Source of the DNA: Deltaproteobacteria bacterium
Lineage (GTDB): Bacteria > Myxococcota_A > UBA796 > SXON01
Length of the DNA: 37,592 nt
Assembly (NCBI GenBank): GCA_947490345.1
Contig: CANLGL010000054.1
Span: forward strand, 1 to 37,592
Reading direction: 5' to 3'
Positions within the stretch are counted from its first letter, which is position 1; the number at the start of each line of letters is the position of its first letter. The translations under genes and the position numbers were made by a program. The notes beneath the pieces are model-generated. The model was not told the DNA's origin. It did no database searches and worked only from the letters and a program-made list of their open reading frames with translations. Below are positions 8,689 through 16,580 of this stretch, piece after piece.

Positions 8689-10232
8689 CACACCTTCCCA
8701 TCTGGGGTCTCCAAGAACCCGCCGTTAGTTTTGCCCCCATCAAGGCCAACCTCGAGGTCGATGTGGCCATCATCGGCGCGGGAATCACCGGGCTGACCCT
8801 CGCGCACCGCCTCAAGGAAGCGGGACGTACCGTGGCCGTCCTGGAGATGCACGCGGTGGGCTCGGGCGCAACGTCCCACACCACCGGGCACCTCACCGCG
8901 GCGATGGACCTTGGATACTCGGTGCTGCAGGCTAGCTTCGGCCAGGCTGGTGCGGCCGAGGCGGCGACCAAAAGCATGGCCGCGATCGACTACATCGCTG
9001 GGCTGGTTGCGCGCTACGGCATCGACTGCGACTTCCAGCGCGTCAGCGGCTGGCGATACACCGAAGATCCCGAGGGCGGAGGCGAGCTGGAGGCCGAGTA
9101 CGCAGTCGCGCGGGCGCTCGGACTGAGTGTGGAGCTTGTTGGACGTGGCCCGCTCCCGTTCATGCATCAGGCGCTCCGCTTCGGCGACCAGGCGATCATC
9201 GATCCCTCCCGGTACCTCCAGGCGCTCGCACGAATGGTGCATGGCGATCGCTGCCACATCTTCGAACATTCCCGTGTCGACGATGTCGTCGTGGGCGATC
9301 CGTGCCAGGTGCGCACGGGTTCGTACACCGTCACCGCCGTGGACGTCGTTCACGCGACGCATGTTCCGATCGGCTTGGTTCTCCCACTACAGTTGCGGAT
9401 CGCTCCGTACATGTCATACGTGATCGCAGTCCGCCTCGGCGGCCAGCTGCCCCCGGATATGTATTGGGACACCGCCGAGCCGTATCACTACATTCGTCCG
9501 GCGCGAGCGGCAGACGGCACGCGCGTGCTGCTCATCGGGGGAGAAGACCACAAGACGGGTCAGGAGCCCGACACGACCGCCCGGTTCACGGCGTTGGAGC
9601 AGTACGCCCGGCAGCGGTTCTCGGTCTCGGAGATCGTTGGGCGGTGGGCGGGCGAGGTGTTCGAGCCGGTGGATGGGTTCCCGTACATCGGCCGTCTCGG
9701 CCCGCATCGGCATGTGTACTGCGCCACCGGTTTCGGCGGCACCGGCCTGACCCTCGGAACCGTCGCCGCGGCTGATATCTGCGGATTGATCCTGGACGAA
9801 GCGCGGCCGCTGAGCTTTTTCGCCCCCCAACGCTACAAGCCGGTCGCATCGGCGCGGAACTTCCTCCGCCAGACTGGAAATGTCGCGTGGCGGATCATCA
9901 GCGACCGGCTCCATGGTGCCGACGCGTACAGCGTCGGCGAGATTCCACCCGGCGAGGGGCGGCTCACCGAAGTCGAGGGAAAGAAGCTCGCGGTGTACCG
10001 CGAGCCGGGCGGCGATCTCCACCTCCTCTCCCCGGTGTGCCCGCACCTGGGTGGCATTGTGCAGTGGAACTCCGCCTTGGAGAGCTGGGATTGCCCGCTT
10101 CATGGATCTCGATTCTCCCCCACGGGCGAGGTGCTAGCGGGACCCGCCTGCCAGGAGCTCTGCCGCATTCAAGGCGAGGCGCCCGCAAGTGAGGCTTCGC
10201 CTGAACCGGGTCCTCAGGGGGTGGGTGTCTGA
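8685..10232 (+). CDS. FAD-dependent oxidoreductase with C-terminal Rieske [2Fe-2S] domain
   Basis: This 515-residue protein joins a DAO-type FAD oxidoreductase (Rossmann motif GAGITG at residues 31-36, C-terminal FAD motif near ATGFGGTGLTLGT) to a Rieske domain. The iron-sulfur ligands are Cys452 and His454 in CPHLGG and Cys470 and His473 in CPLHGSRF, all intact. The family resembles bacterial fusions such as Bacillus YhfW, whose substrate is not well established. The FAD would oxidise an amine or similar substrate and pass electrons to the cluster. ATG 8685 has AAGGA upstream and overlaps the hemerythrin stop (ATGA). The 3' end overlaps the convergent beta-helix gene by 19 nt. Confidence 0.9.
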   Translation: MTHLPIWGLQEPAVSFAPIKANLEVDVAIIGAGITGLTLAHRLKEAGRTVAVLEMHAVGSGATSHTTGHLTAAMDLGYSVLQASFGQAGAAEAATKSMAAIDYIAGLVARYGIDCDFQRVSGWRYTEDPEGGGELEAEYAVARALGLSVELVGRGPLPFMHQALRFGDQAIIDPSRYLQALARMVHGDRCHIFEHSRVDDVVVGDPCQVRTGSYTVTAVDVVHATHVPIGLVLPLQLRIAPYMSYVIAVRLGGQLPPDMYWDTAEPYHYIRPARAADGTRVLLIGGEDHKTGQEPDTTARFTALEQYARQRFSVSEIVGRWAGEVFEPVDGFPYIGRLGPHRHVYCATGFGGTGLTLGTVAAADICGLILDEARPLSFFAPQRYKPVASARNFLRQTGNVAWRIISDRLHGADAYSVGEIPPGEGRLTEVEGKKLAVYREPGGDLHLLSPVCPHLGGIVQWNSALESWDCPLHGSRFSPTGEVLAGPACQELCRIQGEAPASEASPEPGPQGVGV

Positions 10233-11554
10233 TCGGCGTGATGAAGGCGCGCCCCCGCCCGCCGACGCCGAACCAACACTCCGGCCGCGACCAGCGCCCC
10301 CCACCCCGCGCTGCCCGCCGCATCGCACCCGCAGTCGGCCGCGGGCTCCGCCGCGCCGTCGCCAACGTCTGTGGCCGTGTCCCCCTCCCCCGTGTCGGCA
10401 GTATCCCCGGTGTCGGGCAAATCGTCGGGGACGCCCTCGTTGCCGTACTCGAACGCGCCGATGTCCCAGAGGTCGTTCACAAGGTTGCGCGGCCACTCGT
10501 TCGCGGGATGGACGTACTCGGCACGGGGACCATTCTCACCAGGATCGGAGCCGGCATCGATGAGCAACGACGTCGCGGCGAGCGTAAAGTCGAGCTGCGC
10601 CCCATTGGTGAACTCGGCGTCCCCGTTGGTATCGTCCCAGCTCGTGGTGAACACGGTCGTCGCCTGTGCGCTGATGCTCCCCGGCCCTGAAAATACGGTG
10701 TTGACGACGTCAGCAGGGGTCTCCATCTCCGAGCCGATGCTCAGGAACAGACCACGGTTGTGATGGTTCACCAGCGTGCTGTTGATCACGTGGAGCGCGT
10801 GGATCGGGTTCATGCCGCTCGGCTCCAACCCGTAGGAGATGATGGCGTTGTTGGACGTGGTGCTCACCTGCTCGACGATGCTCCCGATGATCCAGGCGTC
10901 CCCGGCATTGGGCAGGTCAATCTCGTAGCTGGCGGTGCCCCCATCCTCATCGGTCAGCCGACTGACGAGGATGACGTTGCGCAAGGCGCGCGACTTGAAC
11001 AGGTGGCCGACATTGCCCCGGTGGCTGTAGGACGAGCGGAACACCACCGATGCGTAGTGGCCGAGGTACAGATTGTGCGAGTAGCCATCGCCAGCGCCGT
11101 TGTGATCGAACTCGCTGCGCACGATCTCCACGCTGCCGGTGCCGTCCTCCGTCGGCGAACCGAGAATGCCGTTCTGGTTATCGAGAAAAAGGCAGTCGCG
11201 GACAATGAGATCGGTCCCCTGGTGGCGGATGCCGGCACCGTTCTGATCGGCGACCGAGGCGCCGATGAAGTTGATGCTTTCGATGGTGGCCGTGGGCGCC
11301 TGGATCACGAAGATGCCCTTGTCCTGGGCCATCGCCGCGCCCGTACCGTCAAGCGTGGCCCGCCCGTTGACCCCGCGGACGGTCAGGTTGTCGGTTGACC
11401 AGGCACAGCTGTCACCGGCATAGTCGCCGGTGGAGTCGACCTCGATGACGTCGCCGGCCGCCGCGGCGGCGATGGCGGTACAAGGAGTGGGGTAGGTGCC
11501 TGAGGGGCCTACGGTCAGGGTCGCGGCGAGGGACGAGCTGAAGAAGAGGACCAT
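10214..11554 (-). CDS. Beta-helix repeat protein with a MYXO-CTERM-like tail
   Basis: The 446-residue protein begins MVLFFSSSLAATLTVGPSG, a short signal peptide without a basic n-region. Residues about 20-360 form a right-handed parallel beta-helix (choice-of-anchor type, with INFIGAS, IRHQGTDLIVRDCLF, SLLIDAGSDPG and WDIGAFEYG). A Thr/Asp linker follows (DTGDTADTGEGDTATD). The end has the pattern Cys-Gly-Cys, a hydrophobic helix (WGALVAAGVLV) and RRRR, as in the MYXO-CTERM sorting signal that is cleaved and processed at the myxobacterial surface. An in-frame TAG lies upstream, so ATG 11554 is the only ATG. A TACCAG box lies 5 nt before it. Its 3' end overlaps the oxidoreductase gene tail to tail. 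Confidence 0.82.
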   Translation of the reverse strand: MVLFFSSSLAATLTVGPSGTYPTPCTAIAAAAAGDVIEVDSTGDYAGDSCAWSTDNLTVRGVNGRATLDGTGAAMAQDKGIFVIQAPTATIESINFIGASVADQNGAGIRHQGTDLIVRDCLFLDNQNGILGSPTEDGTGSVEIVRSEFDHNGAGDGYSHNLYLGHYASVVFRSSYSHRGNVGHLFKSRALRNVILVSRLTDEDGGTASYEIDLPNAGDAWIIGSIVEQVSTTSNNAIISYGLEPSGMNPIHALHVINSTLVNHHNRGLFLSIGSEMETPADVVNTVFSGPGSISAQATTVFTTSWDDTNGDAEFTNGAQLDFTLAATSLLIDAGSDPGENGPRAEYVHPANEWPRNLVNDLWDIGAFEYGNEGVPDDLPDTGDTADTGEGDTATDVGDGAAEPAADCGCDAAGSAGWGALVAAGVLVRRRRAGARLHHADQTPTP

Positions 11555-11599
11555 GCCCGCTGGTAACGTGGGGACGCCGATTCGCTAAACCGCCGCGCC

Positions 11600-12364
11600 C
11601 TACGCCCCCAGGAACTCCGCCTTTCGCCGAGCCAGGAACGCGGCCATCCCCTCTTTCTGGTCGACAGTGGCGAAACAGAGCGCGAAGAGCTGCCGCTCGC
11701 TCACCAGCGCTGCGCTGAGGGCCTGGCCGTCGTTGTCGAGGATGGCGCGTTTGCACAAGCGGACGGCGATCGGACCGTTGGCAGCGATCTGCTCGGCGAG
11801 CGCGATCGCCTCGGCCACGACGTCATCGCAGACGCGCAACGCGAGTCCCAGTTGCACGGCTTCCTCGGCCTTGACGTTGCGTCCCGTGAAAACCAGCTCC
11901 CGCGCCCGCTGGCTGCCGACGGCCCGAACGAGGCGCTGGGTTCCGCCGAAGCCGGGGATCACGCCGAGCTTCACCTCCGGCTGCCCGAAAACTGCGGTGC
12001 GAGAGGCGAGGATCAGGTCGCATGCCATCGCCAGTTCGCAGCCGCCGCCGAGGGCAAAGCCATTGACCGCCGCGATCGTCGGGATTGGCAACGCTTCGAG
12101 CCGGTCGACCACGCCCTGGCCGAACGCGGCGAAGGCGTGCGCCTGCATCGTGTCCATCTCGACCATCGACGCGATGTCGGCGCCAGCGACGAAGGCTTTC
12201 TCGCCGCCACCTCGGAGCACCAAGGCGCGCGCGTCCCCCACGTCGGCGAGGATCGCGGCGAGCTCGTCCAGCACCTGTCGGTTCAGCGCGTTGAGTGCCT
12301 TGGGGCGGTCGATGGTGATGAGGAGCACGGCTCCCCTCACCTCGCTGCGGACGAACTCGCCCAT
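11600..12364 (-). CDS. crt: Enoyl-CoA hydratase/isomerase (crotonase) family
   Basis: A 254-residue crotonase-fold enzyme, probably short-chain enoyl-CoA hydratase (crotonase), adding water to crotonyl-CoA to form 3-hydroxybutyryl-CoA. Both catalytic glutamates are present, Glu110 (GGGCELAMACD) and Glu130 (FGQPEVKLGVIPGFGGTQRL). The oxyanion hole is formed by the AGAD stretch near residue 60 and Gly107. Length and motifs match functional hydratases. ATG 12364 lies 5 nt after the stop of the upstream 3-hydroxyacyl-CoA dehydrogenase gene, so the two form an operon and catalyse consecutive steps in beta-oxidation or butanoate metabolism. The exact chain-length preference cannot be read from sequence, so the symbol is tentative. 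Confidence 0.92.
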   Translation of the reverse strand: MGEFVRSEVRGAVLLITIDRPKALNALNRQVLDELAAILADVGDARALVLRGGGEKAFVAGADIASMVEMDTMQAHAFAAFGQGVVDRLEALPIPTIAAVNGFALGGGCELAMACDLILASRTAVFGQPEVKLGVIPGFGGTQRLVRAVGSQRARELVFTGRNVKAEEAVQLGLALRVCDDVVAEAIALAEQIAANGPIAVRLCKRAILDNDGQALSAALVSERQLFALCFATVDQKEGMAAFLARRKAEFLGA

Positions 12365-12369
12365 GGTGC

Positions 12370-13227
12370 TTACCGCGCCTCGTAGGTGTAGAAGCCTCGA
12401 CCGGCCTTGCGCCCGAGCCAGCCCGCTTCAACGTACTTTCGGAGCAGAGGGCTGGGTCGGTACTTGCTGTCGCCGAGGCCGCCGTGCAGAACCTCCATGA
12501 TCGCCAGGCAGGTGTCCAGGCCGATGAAGTCGGCGAGGGTGAGCGGCCCCATCGGCACGTTGGTACCGAGCTTCATGGTGGTGTCGATGTCTTCGCGCGT
12601 GCCGATGCCTTCGTACAAGGCCTGCACCGCCTCGTTGATGTAGGGCATCAGGATGCGGTTGGCGATGAAGCCAGGAATGTCACGCGACAGCGTGGTTGTC
12701 TTGCCCATCTTCTCCGCCGCGGCCTTGACCGCGTCGTAGGTCTCGTCGGTGGTGGCCATGCCCCGGATGAGCTCGACCAGTTGCATCAGCGGCACGGGGT
12801 TCATGAAGTGCATGCCCATCACCCGCTCTGGCCGATCGGAGTGCGCCGCGATCGCAGTGACCGAGATGCTGGAGGTGTTCGTGGCCAGGATCGCGCCGGC
12901 GCGCACCTTCTGGCTGAGGTCTTCAAAAATCTTGTATTTGAGCGAGACGTTCTCGGTGGCGGCTTCGATGACGAGATCGCCGTCCTGGTGCAAGGACGTG
13001 TCGGTTCCCCAGCGGATGCGACTGACGATGCCTGCCGCGGTGGTTTCATCGATCGTGCCCTTCTTGACGAGGCGACCGAGCGAGTTCTTCACGGTGCCGA
13101 GCCCCTTGTCGAGCGCGCCCTGGGCGATGTCGCTCACGGTCACGTCGAAGCCCGCCGCGGCGGCGACCTGCGCGATGCCGTTGCCCATTTGTCCTGCGCC
13201 GACGACCCCGATCCTGACAATCCCCAC
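12370..13227 (-). CDS. hbd: 3-hydroxybutyryl-CoA dehydrogenase (3-hydroxyacyl-CoA dehydrogenase)
   Basis: This 285-residue NAD(P)-dependent enzyme oxidises or forms 3-hydroxyacyl-CoA. The Rossmann motif [14 protein letters not shown] is at the N-terminus. The catalytic-site segments [10 protein letters not shown] and [14 protein letters not shown] (with the catalytic His) follow, and the C-terminal dimer domain contains [18 protein letters not shown] and [18 protein letters not shown]. The length is typical of Hbd/PaaH. The start codon is GTG 13227; a TACGGA box lies 6 nt upstream and no Shine-Dalgarno is seen. It is the first gene of the hbd-crt operon. The product is probably cytosolic and linked to fatty-acid or butanoyl-CoA turnover. 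Confidence 0.93.
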   Translation of the reverse strand: MGIVRIGVVGAGQMGNGIAQVAAAAGFDVTVSDIAQGALDKGLGTVKNSLGRLVKKGTIDETTAAGIVSRIRWGTDTSLHQDGDLVIEAATENVSLKYKIFEDLSQKVRAGAILATNTSSISVTAIAAHSDRPERVMGMHFMNPVPLMQLVELIRGMATTDETYDAVKAAAEKMGKTTTLSRDIPGFIANRILMPYINEAVQALYEGIGTREDIDTTMKLGTNVPMGPLTLADFIGLDTCLAIMEVLHGGLGDSKYRPSPLLRKYVEAGWLGRKAGRGFYTYEAR

Positions 13228-13233
13228 GTGCGC

Positions 13234-13239
13234 TCCGTA
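13234..13239 (-). promoter_or_regulatory. -10-like TACGGA box, 6 nt before GTG 13227
   Basis: The position matches the leaderless pattern seen at other starts in the window, although the last base is A, not T. Low certainty. Confidence 0.3.
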
Positions 13240-13306
13240 CAGGCGGCCGGCTAACGCAGCGAGCTAGGGCACGCGACGGCGACGCTGTTCGGGGCGGGGA
13301 GTCGGA

Positions 13307-13312
13307 TACGCT
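13307..13312 (+). promoter_or_regulatory. -10-like TACGCT box, 6 nt before GTG 13319
   Basis: The ten bases GATACGCTCC are identical here and at 35084-35093, in both cases just before a start codon. This supports a leaderless promoter for the small gene at 13319. Confidence 0.4.
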
Positions 13313-13318
13313 CCTCCC

Positions 13319-13618
13319 GTGCAATCATCCGGGAGCGGGGGACGAACGTCAGCGCCGCGCATGAAGATCTGCATGAGCTGCGCCCCCCTCGACGGCGACG
13401 CGATCCGCGCCGTGATCGACGATGTGGAGCGGCTTCCGTACGGCGCGCTCGGCCAGATCGACGATCTCCTCGGCCCAGTTGGTGCCCGCCCGCTGCACCC
13501 CGCCGCGCTCGACGCGCGGCGAACCGTCACTAGATTTCCGCCGGAGGAATGGACCGCGCAGTCCGTGATGGTGACGTCCGTGAGCGCGGCGGGTGTGGCC
13601 TCCGCGGAGGCAGCGTAG
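13319..13618 (+). CDS. Hypothetical protein, about 99 residues, doubtful
   Basis: No family is recognised. The frame runs from GTG 13319 to a TAG at 13616-13618 and uses third-position G/C heavily, as the real genes here do. The middle part reads as an ordinary helical protein (DAIRAVIDDVERLPYGALGQIDDLL). An internal ATG at 13361 (MKICMSCAPLDG) is an alternative start. The GTG is preceded by a TACGCT box in the leaderless position. Its stop codon lies inside the first copy of the 21-nt repeat, so the C-terminus may have been changed by repeat insertion. A minus-strand frame over the same region is mostly repeat-derived and less likely. Confidence 0.35.
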   Translation: MQSSGSGGRTSAPRMKICMSCAPLDGDAIRAVIDDVERLPYGALGQIDDLLGPVGARPLHPAALDARRTVTRFPPEEWTAQSVMVTSVSAAGVASAEAA

Positions 13619-13838
13619 TCGCCTCGAAAAGCAGCTTTCCGAGGCGTAGCCAGCTCGAAAAGCAGTTTTGCGGCTGATCGCGCCGTGGTGAGCGCGAATT
13701 GTCAGCGTTGGTTCGTCGCCCAACCCCCGACGGCGCGCCAATTGTGCTTTTCGAGGGGACTCCGCGTCAGCGGCGTGCTTTTCGAGGCGACTACGCGTCG
13801 CCGCAGCGTCGCCCGCGTGCTTTTCGAGCCGCCTACGC
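13613..13838. repeat. Five copies of a 21-nt repeat forming a nested inverted structure
   Basis: The unit begins GCGTAG and ends CTCGAAAAGCA. Plus-orientation copies are at 13613-13633 and 13644-13664. Minus-orientation copies are at 13745-13765, 13776-13796 and 13818-13838. The first and fourth are perfect reverse complements over 21 nt. The two inner copies match at 17 of 21. Start-to-start spacing is 31 nt in both arms, so the four copies nest into one long imperfect hairpin with an 80-nt loop. No target-site duplication or transposase is seen. Confidence 0.8.
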
Positions 13839-13868
13839 CTGGGCGTCACCGTGCCGCAACAGTTTCAT

Positions 13869-13984
13869 GGCCCCATGAGCCGGCGTCGCGACGCCGCAGT
13901 CGCGCAAATAGCGCGCCGAGGTTGGGGCTCTCCCCCTCACCGCAATCCGCCATGCCGCTGGGAGTTTTCATGGCTCATGGAGCC
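13869..13984. repeat. Imperfect inverted repeat enclosing a perfect 14-bp palindrome
   Basis: The arms are at 13869-13881 and 13972-13984 (GGCTCATGG-A/G-GCC, one mismatch). Between them GGCGTCGCGACGCC at 13882-13895 is a perfect palindrome. With the 21-nt repeats this fills the gap 13619-14006, where no other gene is visible. Confidence 0.55.
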
Positions 13985-14006
13985 GACCGGCGGGCGGTAT
14001 GGCGAA

Positions 14007-14579
14007 CTAACTCCCGTACTTGACCCCGCACCCATACGGCTTGGTCGTGGGCGTCGCGACCGCGCGGCCAGCGGACACGTCCGAGATCGCAGCGTTCACG
14101 TAGTTCAACAGCCCGCCCGTGGCCTTGCCAAGCGGGGCATTGTCGAGGGCGCCGGAGTACACCAGCGTGCCCTTCGGGTCGACGACGAACATGTTCGGCG
14201 TGGTGGTGGCGCCGTACAGGCGGCCGACCGCGCCGTTCTCGTCGAGGAGCACGGGGTAGCTCATTCCCCAGTCGGCAACGGCCGTTTTATTGGCGTCCAG
14301 GCCGGCGCCCTGCTTACCGGGCGCGCCGGAGTTGACCGCGAGCCACACGACGCCGCCGGCGGTGGCCGTGGCGGGTTGCGTCTTGAGCGGGCCCTCGCCG
14401 TGCGCGTATACAACGAACGGACAACCAGGGTTGAACCACTCCAACACCACGGTCTTGCCCGCGAAGGACGACAGGCGCACCTCCTTGCCGGCCAGATCGG
14501 TGAGCGTGAAGTCGGGCGCGGACTGGCCGACGGTGGGGGCAGCGGCGGCGGAGAAAAGGGAAGCAATGAAGAGGGTCAT
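14007..14579 (-). CDS. Exported redoxin (AhpC/TSA-thioredoxin fold), single active-site Cys
   Basis: A 190-residue protein with a short signal peptide (MTLFIASLFSAAAA) and a peroxiredoxin/TlpA-like domain (QSAPDFTLTDLAGKEVRLSSFAGKTVVLEWFNPGCPFV). The active site has one cysteine, Cys53 in GCPFV, not the CxxC of thioredoxins. A second cysteine, Cys184, sits in the conserved C-terminal PYGCGVKY, so an intramolecular disulfide between Cys53 and Cys184 is plausible. The family is periplasmic or secreted and of uncertain substrate; peroxide reduction or disulfide exchange is the usual proposal. ATG 14579 overlaps the stop of the DsbD-N-like gene by 4 nt (14576-14579), which argues for joint function. 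Confidence 0.88.
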   Translation of the reverse strand: MTLFIASLFSAAAAPTVGQSAPDFTLTDLAGKEVRLSSFAGKTVVLEWFNPGCPFVVYAHGEGPLKTQPATATAGGVVWLAVNSGAPGKQGAGLDANKTAVADWGMSYPVLLDENGAVGRLYGATTTPNMFVVDPKGTLVYSGALDNAPLGKATGGLLNYVNAAISDVSAGRAVATPTTKPYGCGVKYGS

Positions 14580-15283
14580 CGGGGCTCCGAAGGGTCGAGG
14601 GTCAAGGTGAAGGCCTGGTCGCCCCGCGTGATCACGAGGCGTGCGTCAGGCGGGATCGGGGCGTTGAACGTGGCGTCGAGCACGAGCACGCCGGCTTCTT
14701 CGTGCCAGCTCGGGGCCCAGACGCCCTCAAGTGGCACAGACGGGAAGACGTCGAAGGGCCCCGGCCCCGGCAGGCGGAGGTTCAGGGTCGAGCCAAGCGT
14801 GTGTTTTCCGGTGAATGGCTTCGGCAGGCGCGAACGGTAGGAACTCACCGGCGGTGGAGGAGCCTCCCCCGCCACGGTCAGGGCCGCCCTGGCCGCGCCT
14901 TCTCCGCGTATGCAGATGTCGCGACATAGGAGCCACGTCGCGGCCGCGTCGAGCACGAGCGGCCCCGGCCTGTCGGTGAACACGACGAAGACAAAACCCG
15001 TCCGGCCGCTGTAGCCATAGCTGGTCAGGCCGTCCGCGGTAAAGCGCGTCGGCGCGGGCCAGACGGGACCGATCACCCCGGGCCTCGTCGTGAGGCGAAC
15101 ATCCGTAGCGAGCCCGCTCTGGCCTGGATTTTCCCAATAGATATGCCACCCGTCGGGCACGTCGAGCACCACCGCCACATCGACCCTCGATCCCAACTGC
15201 ACCCGTTCGGACGCGGGCGCCACGGTCATCGTGACGGCGGGGACGTCTGGGGTGGTGGCCATCGCCAGGGGGAGGAGCAGCAC
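14576..15283 (-). CDS. DsbD N-terminal-domain-like protein (DsbC/ScsB family), no membrane domain
   Basis: This 235-residue protein matches the periplasmic alpha domain of DsbD/ScsB: GWHIYWENPGQSGLATDV, GPVWPAPTRF, GLTSYGYSG, and a C-x-x-x-C (WLLCRDICIRGEG). In DsbD this domain receives electrons from the transmembrane part and passes them to periplasmic partners. Here the membrane and thioredoxin domains are absent, so the electron donor must be another protein. GTG 15283 is chosen as start: it gives a signal-like MLLLPLAMA and has TACCTT 6 nt upstream. A longer frame from TTG 15349 lacks both. The next gene, the redoxin, overlaps by 4 nt and is the natural partner. Confidence 0.82.
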   Translation of the reverse strand: MLLLPLAMATTPDVPAVTMTVAPASERVQLGSRVDVAVVLDVPDGWHIYWENPGQSGLATDVRLTTRPGVIGPVWPAPTRFTADGLTSYGYSGRTGFVFVVFTDRPGPLVLDAAATWLLCRDICIRGEGAARAALTVAGEAPPPPVSSYRSRLPKPFTGKHTLGSTLNLRLPGPGPFDVFPSVPLEGVWAPSWHEEAGVLVLDATFNAPIPPDARLVITRGDQAFTLTLDPSEPR

Positions 15284-15289
15284 GGGGCG

Positions 15290-15295
15290 AAGGTA
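15290..15295 (-). promoter_or_regulatory. -10-like TACCTT box, 6 nt before GTG 15283
   Basis: This TANNNT hexamer in the leaderless position supports GTG 15283 as the start of the DsbD-N-like gene. Confidence 0.4.
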
Positions 15296-15379
15296 GGCGC
15301 GATCGTAGCGACGTGCACCCTGGGAGACATATTGTGTCCGCCGGCGCAATAGCTTGCGTGGCCATCCCCGAGCTTCCCC

Positions 15380-16564
15380 ATGTCAAACCAGATCCTCCTC
15401 GGCACACGCAAGGGCACCCTCATCCTCGACCGCGGCCCGACCGGCTGGAAGCCCCGCCCGATCGCTCACGCGGGCATGTCGATCAGCTACGCGGCTCGTG
15501 ACCCGCGCGATGGAACACTCTGGGTCGCGATGGACCACGCCCATTGGGGTCCGAAGCTCTCCCGCTCCAACGACGATGGCGCCACCTGGGAGCATCTGAG
15601 CCAGCTCGCCTACCCCCAGGGGGCCCGGTTCATCGAGCAGCACCTGCCCTCCCCCACCGATGATCCCGCCGCTCCCGAGGGGCCCACCGCCTAGAAGGAT
15701 GCCGCGCTACTGAAGGTCTGGTCCCTCGCCTTCGGCAACGCCGATCGGCCTGGCACGATCTACGCGGGCACGCTGCCGGGCGGCCTGTTTGCGAGTCACG
15801 ACGTCGGCAATACCTGGGAGCTCAACCGGCCCCTGTGGAACCACCCCAGCCGCGGTGGCAACCTCTTCGCGGGCCCTGCCACGAGCCGGAACGAGTGGGG
15901 CGGCACCCCGGCCGCGATGGCCTACGGCGAGTTCGTCGCCGGCATCCACTCGGTGGTGATCGATCCCCGCGATTCGAACCACATGTACGTCGCCGTTTCA
16001 TGCGCGGGAGTCGCCGAAACCCGCGACGGGGGCCGCACGTGGGCCTCCTGCAACAAGGGGATGACCAACGACTACCTCCCCAACGCCGAGGTGGAATGGG
16101 GCCACGACCCGCATTTCGTCACGCTCTGCCCGGGCGCTCCCGATCACCTCTGGCAGCAGAACCACAGCGGCATCTTCTACAGTGACAACGGCGCGAAGAC
16201 CTGGCGAAAGGTGAGCCGCGACGACGTGGGCGTCCACTTCGGCTTCCCCATCGCCACCGACGACTCCGACGGCCGCACCGCCTGGGTGGTCCCCGCCGGC
16301 GGAGACTCCGCTCGCATGAGCATCGGCGGCGGCATGTTCGTGGCCCGCACCCGCGACGGCGGGGAAACCTGGCAGGCCTTCCGGAAGGGCCTGCCTCAGG
16401 AGCACAGCTACGACATCGTCTACCGCCACGCCCTCGACCAACGGGGGGGGCGGCTCTGCCTCGGAACGACGACCGGCAACGTGTACGTGTCGGAAGACGC
16501 GGGGGAGTCCTGGCAATGCGTCGGGAACAACTTCCCGCCCGTCCACTCCGTTCGATTCAGCTGA
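15380..16564 (+). pseudogene. BNR/sialidase-like beta-propeller gene interrupted by an in-frame TAG
   Basis: One frame runs from ATG 15380 to TGA 16562-16564 (394 sense codons plus one internal stop). It codes for a BNR/Asp-box propeller of the exo-alpha-sialidase-like or WD40/YVTN type, with repeated Asp-boxes such as SNDDGATWEHL, SHDVGNTWEL, TRDGGRTWAS and SEDAGESWQCV. A TAG at 15692-15694 (codon 105) breaks it between GPTA and KDAALLKVW. The frame is unchanged on both sides and all Asp-boxes are intact, so a single base change from a sense codon such as TAC or TAT is the simplest explanation. A shorter product could restart at ATG 15917. TAGCTT (15350-15355) may be the -10. The catalytic residues of true sialidases are not evident. 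Confidence 0.8.
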
Positions 16565-16580
16565 TCCGGGAGGCAGGCGG

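Noticed and set aside
13349..13849. Minus-strand frame with repeated RLEKHA peptides
   Set aside because: The peptide repeats come from the 21-nt DNA repeat; the remainder has no protein-like features.
14576..15349. TTG 15349 start for the DsbD-N-like protein
   Set aside because: It adds an Arg-rich segment before the hydrophobic stretch and has no ribosome site. GTG 15283 gives a signal-like start and a -10 box in place.
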